Translations under genes and position numbers: made by a program
Notes under the pieces: generated by a model
The model's database searches: none
Told to the model about the DNA's origin: nothing
What the model saw: only the letters and a program-made list of their open reading frames with translations
In this document: positions 1-11,103 of the stretch, one piece after another
How the letters are laid out: each line of letters starts with the position of its first letter
How positions within the stretch are numbered: the first letter of the stretch is position 1
Assembly (NCBI GenBank): GCA_907163375.1
Contig: CAJQUW010000506.1
Location: forward strand, 62,001-126,000
DNA: 64,000 bases
Origin: Prostheceraeus crozeri
Taxonomy: Eukaryota; Platyhelminthes; Polycladida; Euryleptidae
Reading direction: 5' to 3'

Positions 1-1960
1 GAAGTGCCAAAGAGCAAGCATGAGGTGCATGAATTTAGCGCATTGCATAAAGTGTTGATGCCTTTTTAGTAGGAGTGATGTATAACTATCATGTAGGCCT
101 ACTATTTTGTACTGTGTACTATTTCGAAGGCATGATTTTTTAAAAAAGAAAGAACACGACATTTGTATTTCGTGTAAATGCATTTACATTTTTGAGATCA
201 CTGAAGTAATGCAAGTGAACTTGCATGAATTATTTGAGTGTGACGGAAATGGTTTGCATGAAGTTTTCAACTGAGACTTTAAAGCTTAATGAAGGACCGT
301 ATAACGGGAAGAGTGATTATTGAAGATGCATTATTATCTTGTAATTCATTTCCTTTTGTGATGATTTCATTCGAATGCTCATTTTCTGACAGAACAACAA
401 TAATGCTCTAAATAGTCAACCATATTGTCAATCATCCCGTGATTTAATGTGTATCAATTTGTAGACATTATTTTTAACCGACACGTATACCCAAAGCATA
501 ACTTGTATGTATGTAAACACAATGTACGTCAATGAGCATTAAAATTTTAAGTTGGTTCGGTGGATTTAGATAATGAAAAATAAATCGATAAGAGAGAAAA
601 TAAATAAGTTTATCAAACAAGGAATCGAAGAACTTATTCAATTCACCAACTTACCGAAATGCATATTAATGTACAGTCAGTCGATTCTCACTATGCATGG
701 TCTTTACTGATTACAAAATTTAACTAAATCCATCTATGAATAGGAAGCAGAAATGAGAACATATCGCAAAAGTACGGCATTGCCTTATACTACCATACTC
801 GTAGAAACAGAACACTAGAAAATGGAAATTACTGAGACTGTAGCGCAGAGATGAACAATAAAATCACACCAGCAAGAAAATCATAATCCGCACTGGTCAT
901 TTAGCATAAAGATTTTGATGAAAAAATCGCGCTCATGAAATGAAATAGATGTTATTCATGCAAAGTTCCCCTCTATTTACTACTCAAGATTAATTAGCTA
1001 CATGCAAGTAAACGTGTACTATAGATGTAGCTCGTCATTATACAGTATATTCAATCAACGATGAAGTCAACAGCTCAAGGAAGCTGTATGAAATATTAAT
1101 AAGAAGACACGACTGATAGGTCAAAAGGCATTTATGCAAGTGAGCAATTTTCCGATGTCAAAGCAGCGTTCCGTGTTCTGACAGGATAAAGGAGTGAGAG
1201 AAGTTTATTGAAGTCAACAAATGTTGGTGCATGAATATTTTAGAAATAATCAGAACTGCCTGTAATTTCTTTAAACCGTTCTCGACACTACCTCAGTTAA
1301 GATACCTCAGTAATGTAGGTATCAATTGTCCGGTGAAAAAAATTATACTTTAATCGCTAGATCAATCACGTAATATTGGAGCATTTGACAGTATACAGTA
1401 TAAAAGAATATCAGATCATCAATTGATTTACAGTTAATCAAGTTCCACATACTTTATACAATCCCTGGTGATGATCTCCTCTGATAAATAATGCCCAGAT
1501 TTGGGATAAATTTTTTCGCATCAGATTTTGTTTCAGCACACTGAAATTTCTTATTTACGACAGTGGTCATCTTCAAATTAACCAAATGGGACTATCATCT
1601 CTATCATATCTATGACATTTCATCCACGGACATGCACTAGAGTAGATATTCTATCCTGATAACACAATCGATTTTTCATAAGTCTGTACATAATTTTTTA
1701 AATGGCAATTCATGTGGTAAAAAACGAATTGATTGAATAAATGACAAAGTAATTGAACTTAGTGATTTTATCATCCAGAGACTGATCCCTATCTGAGACG
1801 ACGCTCCCTGTCGTGGCAAATTAATTGATCATTAAACACGTTGAAAGTAAGGAGATGATATGGCATGCCTTAGTCGGTCAATATGTATGCTTTGGCTTTC
1901 ATCCTGTTCATCAGCGTCCTGACACATGCTGCCGGTAGGCCGGCCGCGGCCTTGCAAAAT
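1..1960. other. AT-rich non-coding stretch
   Basis: I see no gene, RNA gene or recognisable transposon end here. The sequence is AT-rich with scattered stops in all frames. It ends at a short GC-rich palindromic patch around 1935-1955, directly beside the tail of the first LINE. Confidence 0.5.
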
Positions 1961-2147
1961 TGAGATAATAATAATGATAATAATAATAATTGTATTTGAT
2001 TCAAGGAAAACAAATACAGAGCCCAACTAAAGGGCTAACCAGGCATATCATGATAGAAGAGTTATACACAAGTTGTCAAGCTATTGATGTGGAGTCACGG
2101 AATGAAAGAAAAAGTGTTAATAAGAGAGCGTACATTGTTTCCAGTAA

Positions 2148-4104
2148 TTACCAAATATCAAGTCTTTGAAATAGCCTCTCAATAACTACTTTGAATTTTG
2201 AAACGGATTCAACATTTATTTCTGCATCTGACAGCATATTCCAGTATTGGGCAATTCCTGCTGGACCAGTGAAAAAATAATTGCGATAATTGTGATGGCA
2301 GCGGCTTGTGTAAAGTCGGAAGTGATTACCTCGAGTTGAGGAGTTTGTTACAACATCAAAGAGCTTGAAAATATCGAGGTCAACGTACCCATGGACAGCT
2401 TTATACAAGAAAATGAGATGATATCGAATTCGACGAGCCTGCAATGACTGAATCTTCAAACTATATAGCCGCTCACGATAAGGGAGATGTCCAAAGTCAG
2501 GTAGTCTTTTGGTCATTCGTCTTTGCACACTTTCAACAAGTTTGATATTTCTCTGTGTATAAGGCTGCCAAAGTATGTTACCAAACTCCAATTTACTTCT
2601 GACGTATGTCTTATATAGATTGATTGATGCATGTATATCCCGTTGTGAGAATGAACGGGAAATCATGCCAAGCATTCGACGTGCTTTACGTCAGGGAAAC
2701 ATGTTCATCAAATGAAAGTCTATCATTGATAGTTATTCCCAAATCTTTGAAAATTCTAGTAGCAGGGATCGTTCTGTTGCACAGTATATATGATTGTCGC
2801 ATATCCGATGTTCTAGTACCAAAATTAACAACACAACTTTTACTTACATTCAAGTTCAAACCGTTGTCAGTATTCCACCTTTCGAGTCGATCTTGATCCT
2901 GCTGATGTTGCGCATGATTCTCGGATTTACTGGAGCCTCTAGACCATTCAAATGCAATTTTAATATCATCGGCATACTTCACAATCTTGCCCCATACTAT
3001 TGCTTCGTCAAGGTCATTAGTGTATAACGTAAACAGAATCGGGCCTATGACAGAACCCTGAATTACCCCACTCATTATTACACGTGGGGATGAGACATGG
3101 CCTTTGAACAAAACTGATTGAGTTCGCTGATGAAAATAGTTCTTCAGCCAACGCAACATAGTTGAACCAAATCCATAATATTGTAATTTGGACAAAAGGC
3201 GATCATGTGGTATGCTTTCAAAAGCTTTGCTATAGTCCAAGAGTAACAGGTCGATATCCGTAAAATTATCACATGTTTTCGTAAGGTAGTCATAAAATTC
3301 AATATGAGCGGTTTCAATTGATCGACGAGGGATAAATCCATGCTGAGTCGGTGAAATAATGTTCAAAGACGTACAATGATCTATGATATGTCTGCGAATG
3401 ATGCGTTCCATAATGCGACACACTGTGCTTGAGATGGTCACAGGACGGTAATTTGATATATTGCTTCTCGAGCCAGCTTTGAATATCGGAGTAACCAGAA
3501 CGTTCCTCCAACCATCAGGAAGTAAAGCGGTGTTGAAAGACAATTTGTATATTCTATAGAGTAACTCAGAAAATATTGGAGCACCTTTCTTTAGCAGAGT
3601 ATACGATAGACCATCGTTATCTATACTCGTAGAATTGGGCAATGAGCAAATCACATCATACACGTCTTTGACCTCAAACGTTAGAGGGTCCATGATACTA
3701 GCAACTTGATCACATTCAAAATCAACAGTTTGTGATGACGATGAAAATGATAACGCGAAGAAATCATTGAACTTTTCAGCTATGGTATCAGGTTCAAAGC
3801 AAACATCGCCTTGTAAGTCATGAAATATACTTGGAACACTGTTGACTTTCAACTTTGCATTTACATATTTCCAGAACATCCTTTTGTTGGTTACATATAG
3901 GCTAGAGATCTTCTCCTCGTGATCATTTCTTGCTTGATCAATTTTGCAACTGAGGTTTGAATCGGCAGCTCTCAAGCGTAATTTATTAGAAAAAGTAGGA
4001 TTTTTCTTGACTTGAGCAAGGCATCGTCGCCGATGTCTGAATGCAGTTCTCACGTAGCTTCTGAACTTGGAGACCATTCTTGCTTTCTTTTCATCGGAAC
4101 ACAT
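2148..4104 (-). pseudogene. LINE reverse transcriptase and C-terminal region
   Basis: The RT half of ORF2. The 4104-2686 frame holds the fingers and palm: NYRPVTISSTVCRIMERII, TQHGFIPRRS, LLDYSKAFESIPHDRLL (catalytic Asp), GVIQGSVIGPILFTLYTNDL and KYADDIKIAF, with the YADD catalytic box intact. After a frameshift near 2680 the 2675-2148 frame carries the conserved tail (YKTYVRSKLEFGNILWQP and VESVQRRMTKRL) usual for CR1/L2/Jockey elements. The reaction is target-primed reverse transcription. The key catalytic residues are present, but the frame breaks mean that no full protein can be made from this copy. Confidence 0.87.
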
Positions 4105-5021
4105 GAATGAATGATTGACCTAGTGTCTTGTAAGAAAGCAGTCCATAAAGCGTTCACATCAGTCATGCCTTCAAGATGAGTCCAATCATGATCTCTGAGC
4201 ATTTGGTGAAATTGTTTCCACTTAGCTTTTGAATAAAGATAGATGTTGGTATTCGACGTAGTTATCTTTTTTAATGATAGTGTCACGTCAAAAGTAATGA
4301 TTGAGTGGTCCGAAGTACCAAAGCGTTCACGAACGACTACATCATTCACCATCATCAATGGAGTAGTGAAAACTAGGTCAAGAATATTGTTTGACTCAGG
4401 GCGGGTAGGCACAGTGATATTTTGAATAAGAACATTAGCGAAAAACCATTCCATCATAGAATTATCAGCTCTGTTATATGTAGGGTCACTCCAATCAATT
4501 TTAGGATGGTTGAAATCACCAACAACACAATACTGGGCACAGATATTAGCGAAGGTTGAGTTCAGGAAATCGAAAAGAGAATCATCGTTAACAGAATGAG
4601 GCGGACGATATATGCATGCAAATCCTACTTTCTCATTATCATCAGTTACCACATAGCATGAAATTGCATCAAAATCGTTACAAGAAATACTATGAACAAT
4701 AGTTGAAGGAACAGTATTCTTGATAAAAATCATTACCCCACCTCCTCTACGGTCGAATCGATCACATCTATAGTTTGTGAAGTTGGGGATCATGAAGTAA
4801 CTCTCTGGATACTCGTCAGTAGACCAAGTCTCAGTTATGCAAATAACCATTGGTTTCATTTCAGTAGCATAGACTCGTAATAGGTCCATTTTCTGGATTA
4901 AAGATCTGGCATTTGTATAGAAACATAGCACAGGTGAAGGAATATTCTTGAAAGAATCACAACTCGAACTTTGACGAGGGATAGTGACTTCTGAATACGT
5001 GGATTTCACAAAATAGTGCAT
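4050..5021 (-). pseudogene. LINE APE-type endonuclease domain
   Basis: This 323-residue open frame is the endonuclease half of LINE ORF2, which nicks target DNA to prime reverse transcription. Visible signatures are the N-terminal FYTNARSL, ITETW with the catalytic Glu, RFDRRGGGVMIF, GDFNHPKIDW with the catalytic Asp/Asn, and the terminal TSDHSIITF containing the Asp-His pair. These are in the usual order for apurinic-endonuclease-like LINE endonucleases. It starts about 115 bases downstream of ORF1. Its frame drifts out at about 4050, while the RT part is open in another frame from 4104, which marks a frameshift at the linker. Confidence 0.85.
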
Positions 5022-5135
5022 TAAAGGACAAACTTTTTCAATACTTTCAGGATAATATGAAATCAGAAAACAAAGATACGAATCGAACGTATCATAGCTT
5101 AAAGATAAACATTGACTATCCTTGTGGTCGATTTG

Positions 5136-5865
5136 TCAAAATAATTGATTATTGTTATCAACATTATCCACCACATTCGAATTCTTGTACAAGCATCCCT
5201 TCTTAATAAATATTTGATCGTTGCTTGATGAGGAGGCCTTCAAACTCCTCAATTCATCACGCAGGCGTTTGTGTTCCTTTCGCATTAAGTAAGACATATC
5301 AGGATTGAAAAAAACTTTGCCAAAAATGTCAGGGTTTGAAACTCGCAATTTCTTCTGACCACTCAACAATTTATATCGAATGTCTTTGTTGCTGAATTCA
5401 ACTTTCATAGGGCGCGATCTATTCGAGTTTCCTTTTCCTAGACGAACGCATTCAACAACATGATTTTCGTTAAAGTTTTCACAAATTTCGTCGCAGATAT
5501 AATTGACTTTTGACTCATCGTCTTTCAAAATTTCGTCATGTATAGCAATATCTTTTTCTGGAATTCCATTAATAATGAGATTCATTTTGCGCTTCTTCTG
5601 TTCATATTTCTCAATGAAATTTTGCTGATCAATGATGATTGATTTGATCTTCTCAACTTCTAAGTTGATTCTGACTTGATCAGTTTGTATCATGTCAAGT
5701 CTCGTTGTGATTGCATCAACTTTCGAGGTTATAGCTTCTAGTTTGAGTCAGCTTCTCCTCAAGACGAGAAAACATTGCACTCATGTCCTCAACACTAATC
5801 GACGACGATCGTATAGGTGATCCGGAGGGAGTTGATTTCTGACTAGCTTTGCCATTCTTAACCAT
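5136..5865 (-). pseudogene. LINE ORF1 (coiled coil, RNA-binding type), frameshifted
   Basis: The probable ORF1 of the LINE begins at the ATG at 5865, with a Ser/Pro-rich start. It runs about 45 codons in one frame and then continues in another from about 5725 to the stop at 5136. The downstream part has a heptad-like stretch (residues near VEKIKSIIIDQQNFIEKYEQ) followed by RKMNLIINGIPEK, a strand-like opening common in LINE ORF1 proteins with an RRM-like fold and used for RNA binding and chaperone activity. Many Lys and Glu residues follow. A one-base change in the linker explains the frame break. The family function is known; the domain call here rests on pattern only. Confidence 0.65.
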
Positions 5866-5917
5866 CTTGATAGATTCTCAACAAGTGATGGAATTGAATA
5901 ACGCAATTTGCAACAAA

Positions 5918-5988
5918 AAAAAGACCAGGGTTCGAACCAGTACTACACGTATGCTAGTCTGAGTTTGTGTCCAATAGACCACGATGAC
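5918..5988 (-). other. tRNA-like sequence with Pol III A and B boxes
   Basis: On the minus strand the sequence has an A-box match (TGGTCTATTGG, 5981-5971) and a B-box match (GGTTCGAACCC, 5938-5928) at tRNA-like spacing. A GTC/GAC D-stem is visible. A run of eight T follows directly after the T-arm, which would act as a Pol III terminator. The 3' acceptor strand does not pair with the 5' one and the T-stem has mismatches, so this is not a working tRNA. It is more likely a tRNA pseudogene or SINE head. It lies about 55 bases upstream of the LINE ORF1 start and on the same strand. Confidence 0.45.
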
Positions 5989-5999
5989 TTGACATAACC

Positions 6000-6917
6000 G
6001 GTGCTGTTGTAAATCGAACTAAACCAAATAGTTGCAGCAATGCGTGATGACGGTGACCCTTAACTGTGTCGGCGGAAGTTTCCAGTGCGTCAACAACAGA
6101 CGGAGGAGTCACTCACTTCAAGGTCAAGTACAAAAATCCCAAAATGGACAAGATGGAGCCACTATGGTAATGATCCAATTACGAATAACGACGAACGGCG
6201 CAGTGAGAAGATGGACGGTACCAAAATTGTGAGGAAAATCCAAGGATAACACACTAAACCGGATAAATGCACAAGTATTGAACGGAGAGCGTGATACACG
6301 ACACAACCGACAGCAACGACGGTTGACGTTGTTGACAAGATCGTCCTGACGTTGTTCGAAATATTGTGAATTCATGGTATAATAATTCAGCTATGTTGTT
6401 ATTTCATGCGGCTATCCTGAGTGTCACACTTCCACTATTTCGATAATACATACGAGATATTTTGATGATCGTCAGTCGCCGGTCATGTACCAGATATTAT
6501 ACCAGCCAGACCGGTATGCCTACTGATTCAGAAAGTGAAAAATTGAGCGCCTCTTAATTCTTATCCTCTAAAAATATCTATGCGTCGATGTAAGTTTCTG
6601 AATGTAAAAATGAAATGCTTTAAATTTGTATCGAAGAATAAGTGGTACTATGAAATGACGGTTGCACACATAGAGCTGTAATCCGTTGTCATTCAATAGA
6701 AACGTGATTGATTACAGATCCGGCTAGCGCCACATTTGCAAAACTGCGAGCAGGCATATTCAACTCAACTTTCACTATGGAGGTCATCTCCTGGCTTAGC
6801 CATCGGAGTGCTTGTAGGCTAGGACTATTTCGTTAGCCTAAGTGCCATTCAAATAAAGTCGTTAATTGTGCAAATCTTGTACTCATGCTTTTACTCTGTA
6901 TCTGTATATTTAATATA
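6000..6917. other. Non-coding stretch, no element identified
   Basis: No convincing gene. Short open frames exist on both strands, but they lack domain character and overlap each other. A short motif (CAGTCGCCGGTC) near 6470 recurs in the same orientation near 8440, so some repeat sequence is likely. Confidence 0.4.
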
Positions 6918-7776
6918 CAGTGAAGCCTCGTTAATCCGGAAACCTCGCCATCCGGACGGAAAACCGTGGTAATGGGATTCCGCAACGTTAATTATATCTG
7001 ATAATCGGAAAATTCGCGCTGTGGAGGCAGAAATCAAAATTCGGAACCGATAGTCCGTTTTTATACGAATTCTGATTCGATAATCTGGACGGGAAACCAG
7101 CTGACTGTGATCGTGATAGAATGCCAGCAAATATGCATTATGTGATTCTGTCCATCTGTGATCTATCCGATCGGCGAGGCTCGGCATAACATCAAGCGAC
7201 TGATTGACTTTTTTTGAGCAATCAACGCCTGACATGTTATCAGCTGACGTAGCGGTTAATATTGATTTCCTTGACACTCTGGAAAATGTCTGCTGCCTTT
7301 ACTGAAAAAGTTACTAAATAAACCGTCCAACGTAGGCTGACGGACTATTTCAAAATTTAGTTTTGCCGTACTTTTTTGTTAGTGCTGGTACGCATGAATA
7401 ACATGCGCTTGTTAATTGCAAAAACAAGATGTGAAAGTACAATGAAAACGTAATTAAGTAAGCTTAAACATGTATTTTCAGAAAATGATAACTAGTAAAT
7501 AACACGAAAAACAACTAAGTGCTATTAAAATGAACTATCGAATCAGACACTTAATTTTGAACATAATGATGATGATAAACATAATAGTAGTAATCTGTTG
7601 ACAGACGAGTAGGTACATGTATGTAGTGCAAGAATTAACCAAAAGTGGACGATTGTAGCCCAAAAGCTATATCTACATAAATTTGATATGTCAGGAATTC
7701 CATCCAAAAGACGTGATTCGATTTTTCCGGAAATATTCTCCGGAGCCTAAGTGTCCTGATTAAAGATGCTTGACTG
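6918..7776. mobile_element. pogo/Tigger-like MITE
   Basis: The ends are inverted: CAGTGAAGCCTCGTTAATCC on the left, and on the right, read on the minus strand, CAGTCAAGCATCTTTAATCA. About 21 of the first 26 positions agree. The left end is preceded by TA and the right end is followed by TT, so the TA duplication is eroded. The CAGTNNAGCC-type start and TA target fit the pogo branch of Tc1/mariner. No transposase is recognisable in the 859 bases, so this is a non-autonomous or strongly decayed copy. Confidence 0.55.
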
Positions 7777-8616
7777 TTACTTATTGCTTTGACATATTCG
7801 AAATTATTGAAAATTAACGAACTCAGAAATAAGTGAATAGGCTATAGTGAATAAGATGCCAAACGTATAGACTCACTATTGCTAGTCAAAATAAATGGTT
7901 CACATAGCAAGCCGACACTATGCATGGTTGCAAATCGAGCAGCTTTGTGAAGGTTATAAACGCTAAAAGTATAAAGGTTACGATTGCATGTGCATACAAT
8001 CGCACATAGGCAGACCTGCTGGTATACCTAATATGTAGCGTACATCCTACGTAGTACCTAACGTAACTAGGCCTATTTTTCAGTCTATATGCTAACAACC
8101 ATCCTATATACACGTATGTTAAGAGCTGCATCGCTCTAAATCTGAGTGTATGGTGGTTCTACTTAACCCTATGTTTCTTCAAGTCAAAGGCTGCATACAT
8201 GCAACAATACAACAATTTTTCAATCACACGTTGAAAGCATCGAAGCTTCAATCAGACAAGCTTTTCAACACAAAATGGATACCATACATCAAACTAAAAC
8301 TATTTTTGAATTACATTAATAAATGACATAAGCCTAAGATGTGAGTAAAATTTTAATTGCAACAGGTCATGCGACACATCACACTGAGCACATAAATATT
8401 ATTGACCTCTTGTATGATTTTAAGTAGTTGCCTTTGCTATCAGTCGCCGGTCTAGACTGGTACAGTCCGGTCATCGGTTCAATCTGGAATATCTCGGGTC
8501 TGTTACCTTCGCATTATGCACAAGTCGGTTATAGCGTTCATCAGGAGCCGCTTCATGCAAACTGACAAATTCATCTTCTATCAAACATGATACTTAATGG
8601 TAAAAGCATAGAAATG

Positions 8617-8838
8617 AATTGTTTATCTGAGGTTGAATAGAATGGAAATTAACTCAGTGTCGCGGCACTTCCGGGGGAGCTAACTTGAGGCATGAACCAC
8701 CTATGAAAAGCTAAGAATTGCACATAATATGACTGATTCTAATCCAATGATTCAGCCGTTGACAAGTGAAAATGTGTGCGATTTTCGTGCCACTGTTTTG
8801 CATTGCTTGAAGCTTTACTTCCATTCTAGATGTTTTAT
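8617..8838 (+). repeat. Dispersed repeat, copy A
   Basis: About 220 bases here match 32,745-32,966 in the opposite orientation at roughly 90 percent identity by eye, including GGTTGAATAGAATGGAAATT, GCACTTCCGGGGGA and ATGATTCAGCCGTTGACAAG. The family is not recognised. It has no clear coding content or inverted ends, and may be part of a longer transposon or SINE-like unit. Confidence 0.75.
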
Positions 8839-9829
8839 ATCAATCTGTAATGCTAAAAGGGTGTATCACAATGTGTCGTAGACCTAGTGAAGTACAGTTG
8901 AATATTCTACTTAAAAAGGAAATGTAAATGCAGCTTGCATTATACAGGAATATAATCCATGTGTGAAATATGGCTGTCGCATGTTTTTCACATAGACGTT
9001 CAATCATATTTCATCATTCATCGTGCTGCACTGATCTGGAAATAGTCCGACATATTAGTTATACCGACCGCCGAAATGTCTTTCCAACTCCAATTGGGAG
9101 GGCCAAGTGAAGCATCAGCAATTATCGAATCTGGCTCAAGTTGCCTTGCTAGACTAGTTGCCTAGAGACTCTATCGACAGTTCTAGAGGTAATTCAAATA
9201 GTACATACCATAATGCATGTACTCCATTTGGCATTTTCAACCCTGTAGCATCATGTTAACCATCGAATTGATTTCTAGTGCAGTCAGAAATTATACACGT
9301 AATGAATCAATTTTGTGATAATGAGAGTAAATTAAATGAATTACAAATTTTTAATTACAATTTTAAATGAATTAGGCACAAATCAATTAAGGTGCACTAG
9401 GTCGAATTGCAGCACATCAATATGTTGAGTCTGAATGGTGTGTATTACCATAAAACCCTTCATACCATATCTGCGTTCGATGTAAGGCCGAACAATCCGT
9501 TACAAGAAATTCCAAATTTGAAGTGTTTTGTGGAAATGCACTGAGCGCGGCGGTTCAAATGGCCGCAAAGTGCATTTTATAAATGTGATTTTTTATTCAA
9601 TATCGTTTTTGGGATTTCATTTGAACATCACTGAGACAAAGCACAATTATGCAAAGGAACTGTGAACCATAGTATTATCGTTGGTTGGTTCTACTTCAAT
9701 ACCAGAATTGAAGAAACTTTGTTCTTGCGCTACTTTTTTCAAAATTTGCGGTGGTCACTATAATTGAAAGTCAATTAACAATTAGTGAAATGAGATTGAC
9801 AATAGATGAAACTGTCATGCAAAAGGCAA
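8839..9829. other. Non-coding stretch
   Basis: No gene or transposon end recognised. The sequence is AT-rich with stops in all frames. Confidence 0.4.
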
Positions 9830-9960
9830 GCGGCTGGTAGGACTCGAAATAGCCACCCCTGGATATCTAGAACTGTCGCTCTGACCATCTGAGATGTGAC
9901 ACATGCATGCGATCGATGTCAAATGGCTGGATCGAGTTTTCACCCTCACGCAGTGAATGT
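9830..9960 (-). mobile_element. tRNA-derived SINE-like copy 1
   Basis: On the minus strand a tRNA-like head shows an A-box (TGGTCAGAGCG, 9888-9878) and a B-box-like TTTCGAGTCC (9849-9840), then CTACCAGCCGC. Copies at about 46,637 and 48,230 share the block plus-strand GGCTGGTAGG. The copy at 46,637 also shares the neighbouring block with GGATCRAG and TTCACC. It is degenerate and unlikely to be a working tRNA gene. Confidence 0.55.
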
Positions 9961-10371
9961 GAGCGAAGCGGATCCATTGGGCTGGGTGTAACTTATACTT
10001 GGACAAGTGTAAACGATCATAGGAGTCATCGCGTTCGGTTAATGGAAATCAACTTGCTTCGCCGAAGAATTCATGTATGTGTGAATGTATGTATGTATGT
10101 ATGATTTCACCTTCAGACAAAAATCATAATTTGATGACACAATTTGTTTACTCAAGAGGTGAATTCTTGGAGCGTTAATTAAAAAAAACTCGTTTGAACC
10201 ATTTTTTTTACATTGCTTAACGCTTTCTACGCACAATTCGTCATGGCATCAGTAGTCGTTAGATTGTGAGCATGACAATCCATTAAGCTTTAATTGTGCT
10301 CATCTTTGATTCTGACAAACTAAATGTCATTATCATCTCCAGTTTTGATGTTGAATTCGGTTATCAATAGA

Positions 10372-11095
10372 CAGTGTTGTACGTTGACGCCATCAATTTA
10401 AGAAATTGACGCTGACCGCGTCAATTTTAGAATACAGTGGATAAATTTGTCATTGCTAAGATTTGGTCGCTAAGTAGTTTTTACAAGTAGTTTGAAGAAG
10501 TTTTTTGTATACTGCATGCTGACGCGAGAAGGGGAATGTAATCTGTCAATGTAAAAAAGTGACATTTATTGTTTGGTTCAGTGTTACACATTGGAGTTGG
10601 GAAGGCCCAATCTCGATATTCCGAATAATGGGTATGCTAATGGCTTCAAAGTAAAGGTTTAGGTATGTCTACCTGTTTGATATTTCTTCGAGAGGTCTGA
10701 GTCATCACTTTCAGGTAGCTGAACTGATGGTGGCAATAATAAAATCAAAATTATTCAATATGACAATTCGCATCGGCTGTGTCTGTATCGATATTTCACC
10801 TATAGGCTTATCGGTGAATGTTCCCGACATTTTTTTACATTTTGATGATAAACTCGACTTCAATGTTATTCCTAATTCGCTTTTGGATCTGTCGACATTG
10901 TTTTGTTGTCCGTGCGGAGTGCCGAAAGGAGAGATCTTCAGGCGTACTGCAAAAGTATTCGCAGCGGCAACGTCTATTTACCGTTTGAGTTTCAAAGCAG
11001 ATGAAGTATGATGTAAAATTGACGCTATGAATTGACGCCGTCAATTTCAGGATTATTTGACGGCGTCAATTTTTTCGTTGACGCGTACAACACTG
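10372..11095. mobile_element. hAT-type MITE A
   Basis: A 724-bp element with terminal inverted repeats CAGTGTTGTACG. The 8-bp flanks are TCAATAGA (10364-10371) and TCAATAAA (11096-11103), a target duplication with one mismatch. The CAGTG start and 8-bp duplication are hAT hallmarks. Just inside each end are repeated palindromic motifs of the form ATTGACGCCGTCAAT (near 10,398-10,420, 11,030-11,046 and 11,057-11,072), typical of hAT subterminal transposase-binding repeats. No transposase is present. Confidence 0.85.
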
Positions 11096-11103
11096 TCAAT
11101 AAA

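Larger units (their letters stand above)
1962..5935 (-). mobile_element. CR1/L2-group LINE, nearly full length
   Basis: A non-LTR retrotransposon read on the minus strand, about 4 kb. In order it has a short coiled-coil ORF1, an APE-type endonuclease, a reverse transcriptase and a C-terminal tail, and it ends in a short ATT-repeat tail (plus strand 1965-1992) instead of poly(A). That layout and tail fit the CR1/L2/Jockey supergroup; the exact clade cannot be fixed by eye. At least three frameshifts split the coding parts (ORF1 near 5725, the endonuclease/RT junction near 4050-4104, and RT near 2680), so this copy is dead. The 5' end is not sharply defined and no target duplication was found. 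Few internal stops suggest moderate to young age. Confidence 0.88.

Noticed and set aside
6470-8480. Direct repeats of CAGTCGCCGGTC near 6,470 and 8,440
   Set aside because: Only about 12 bases match clearly and the flanks diverge, so no element boundary can be drawn.
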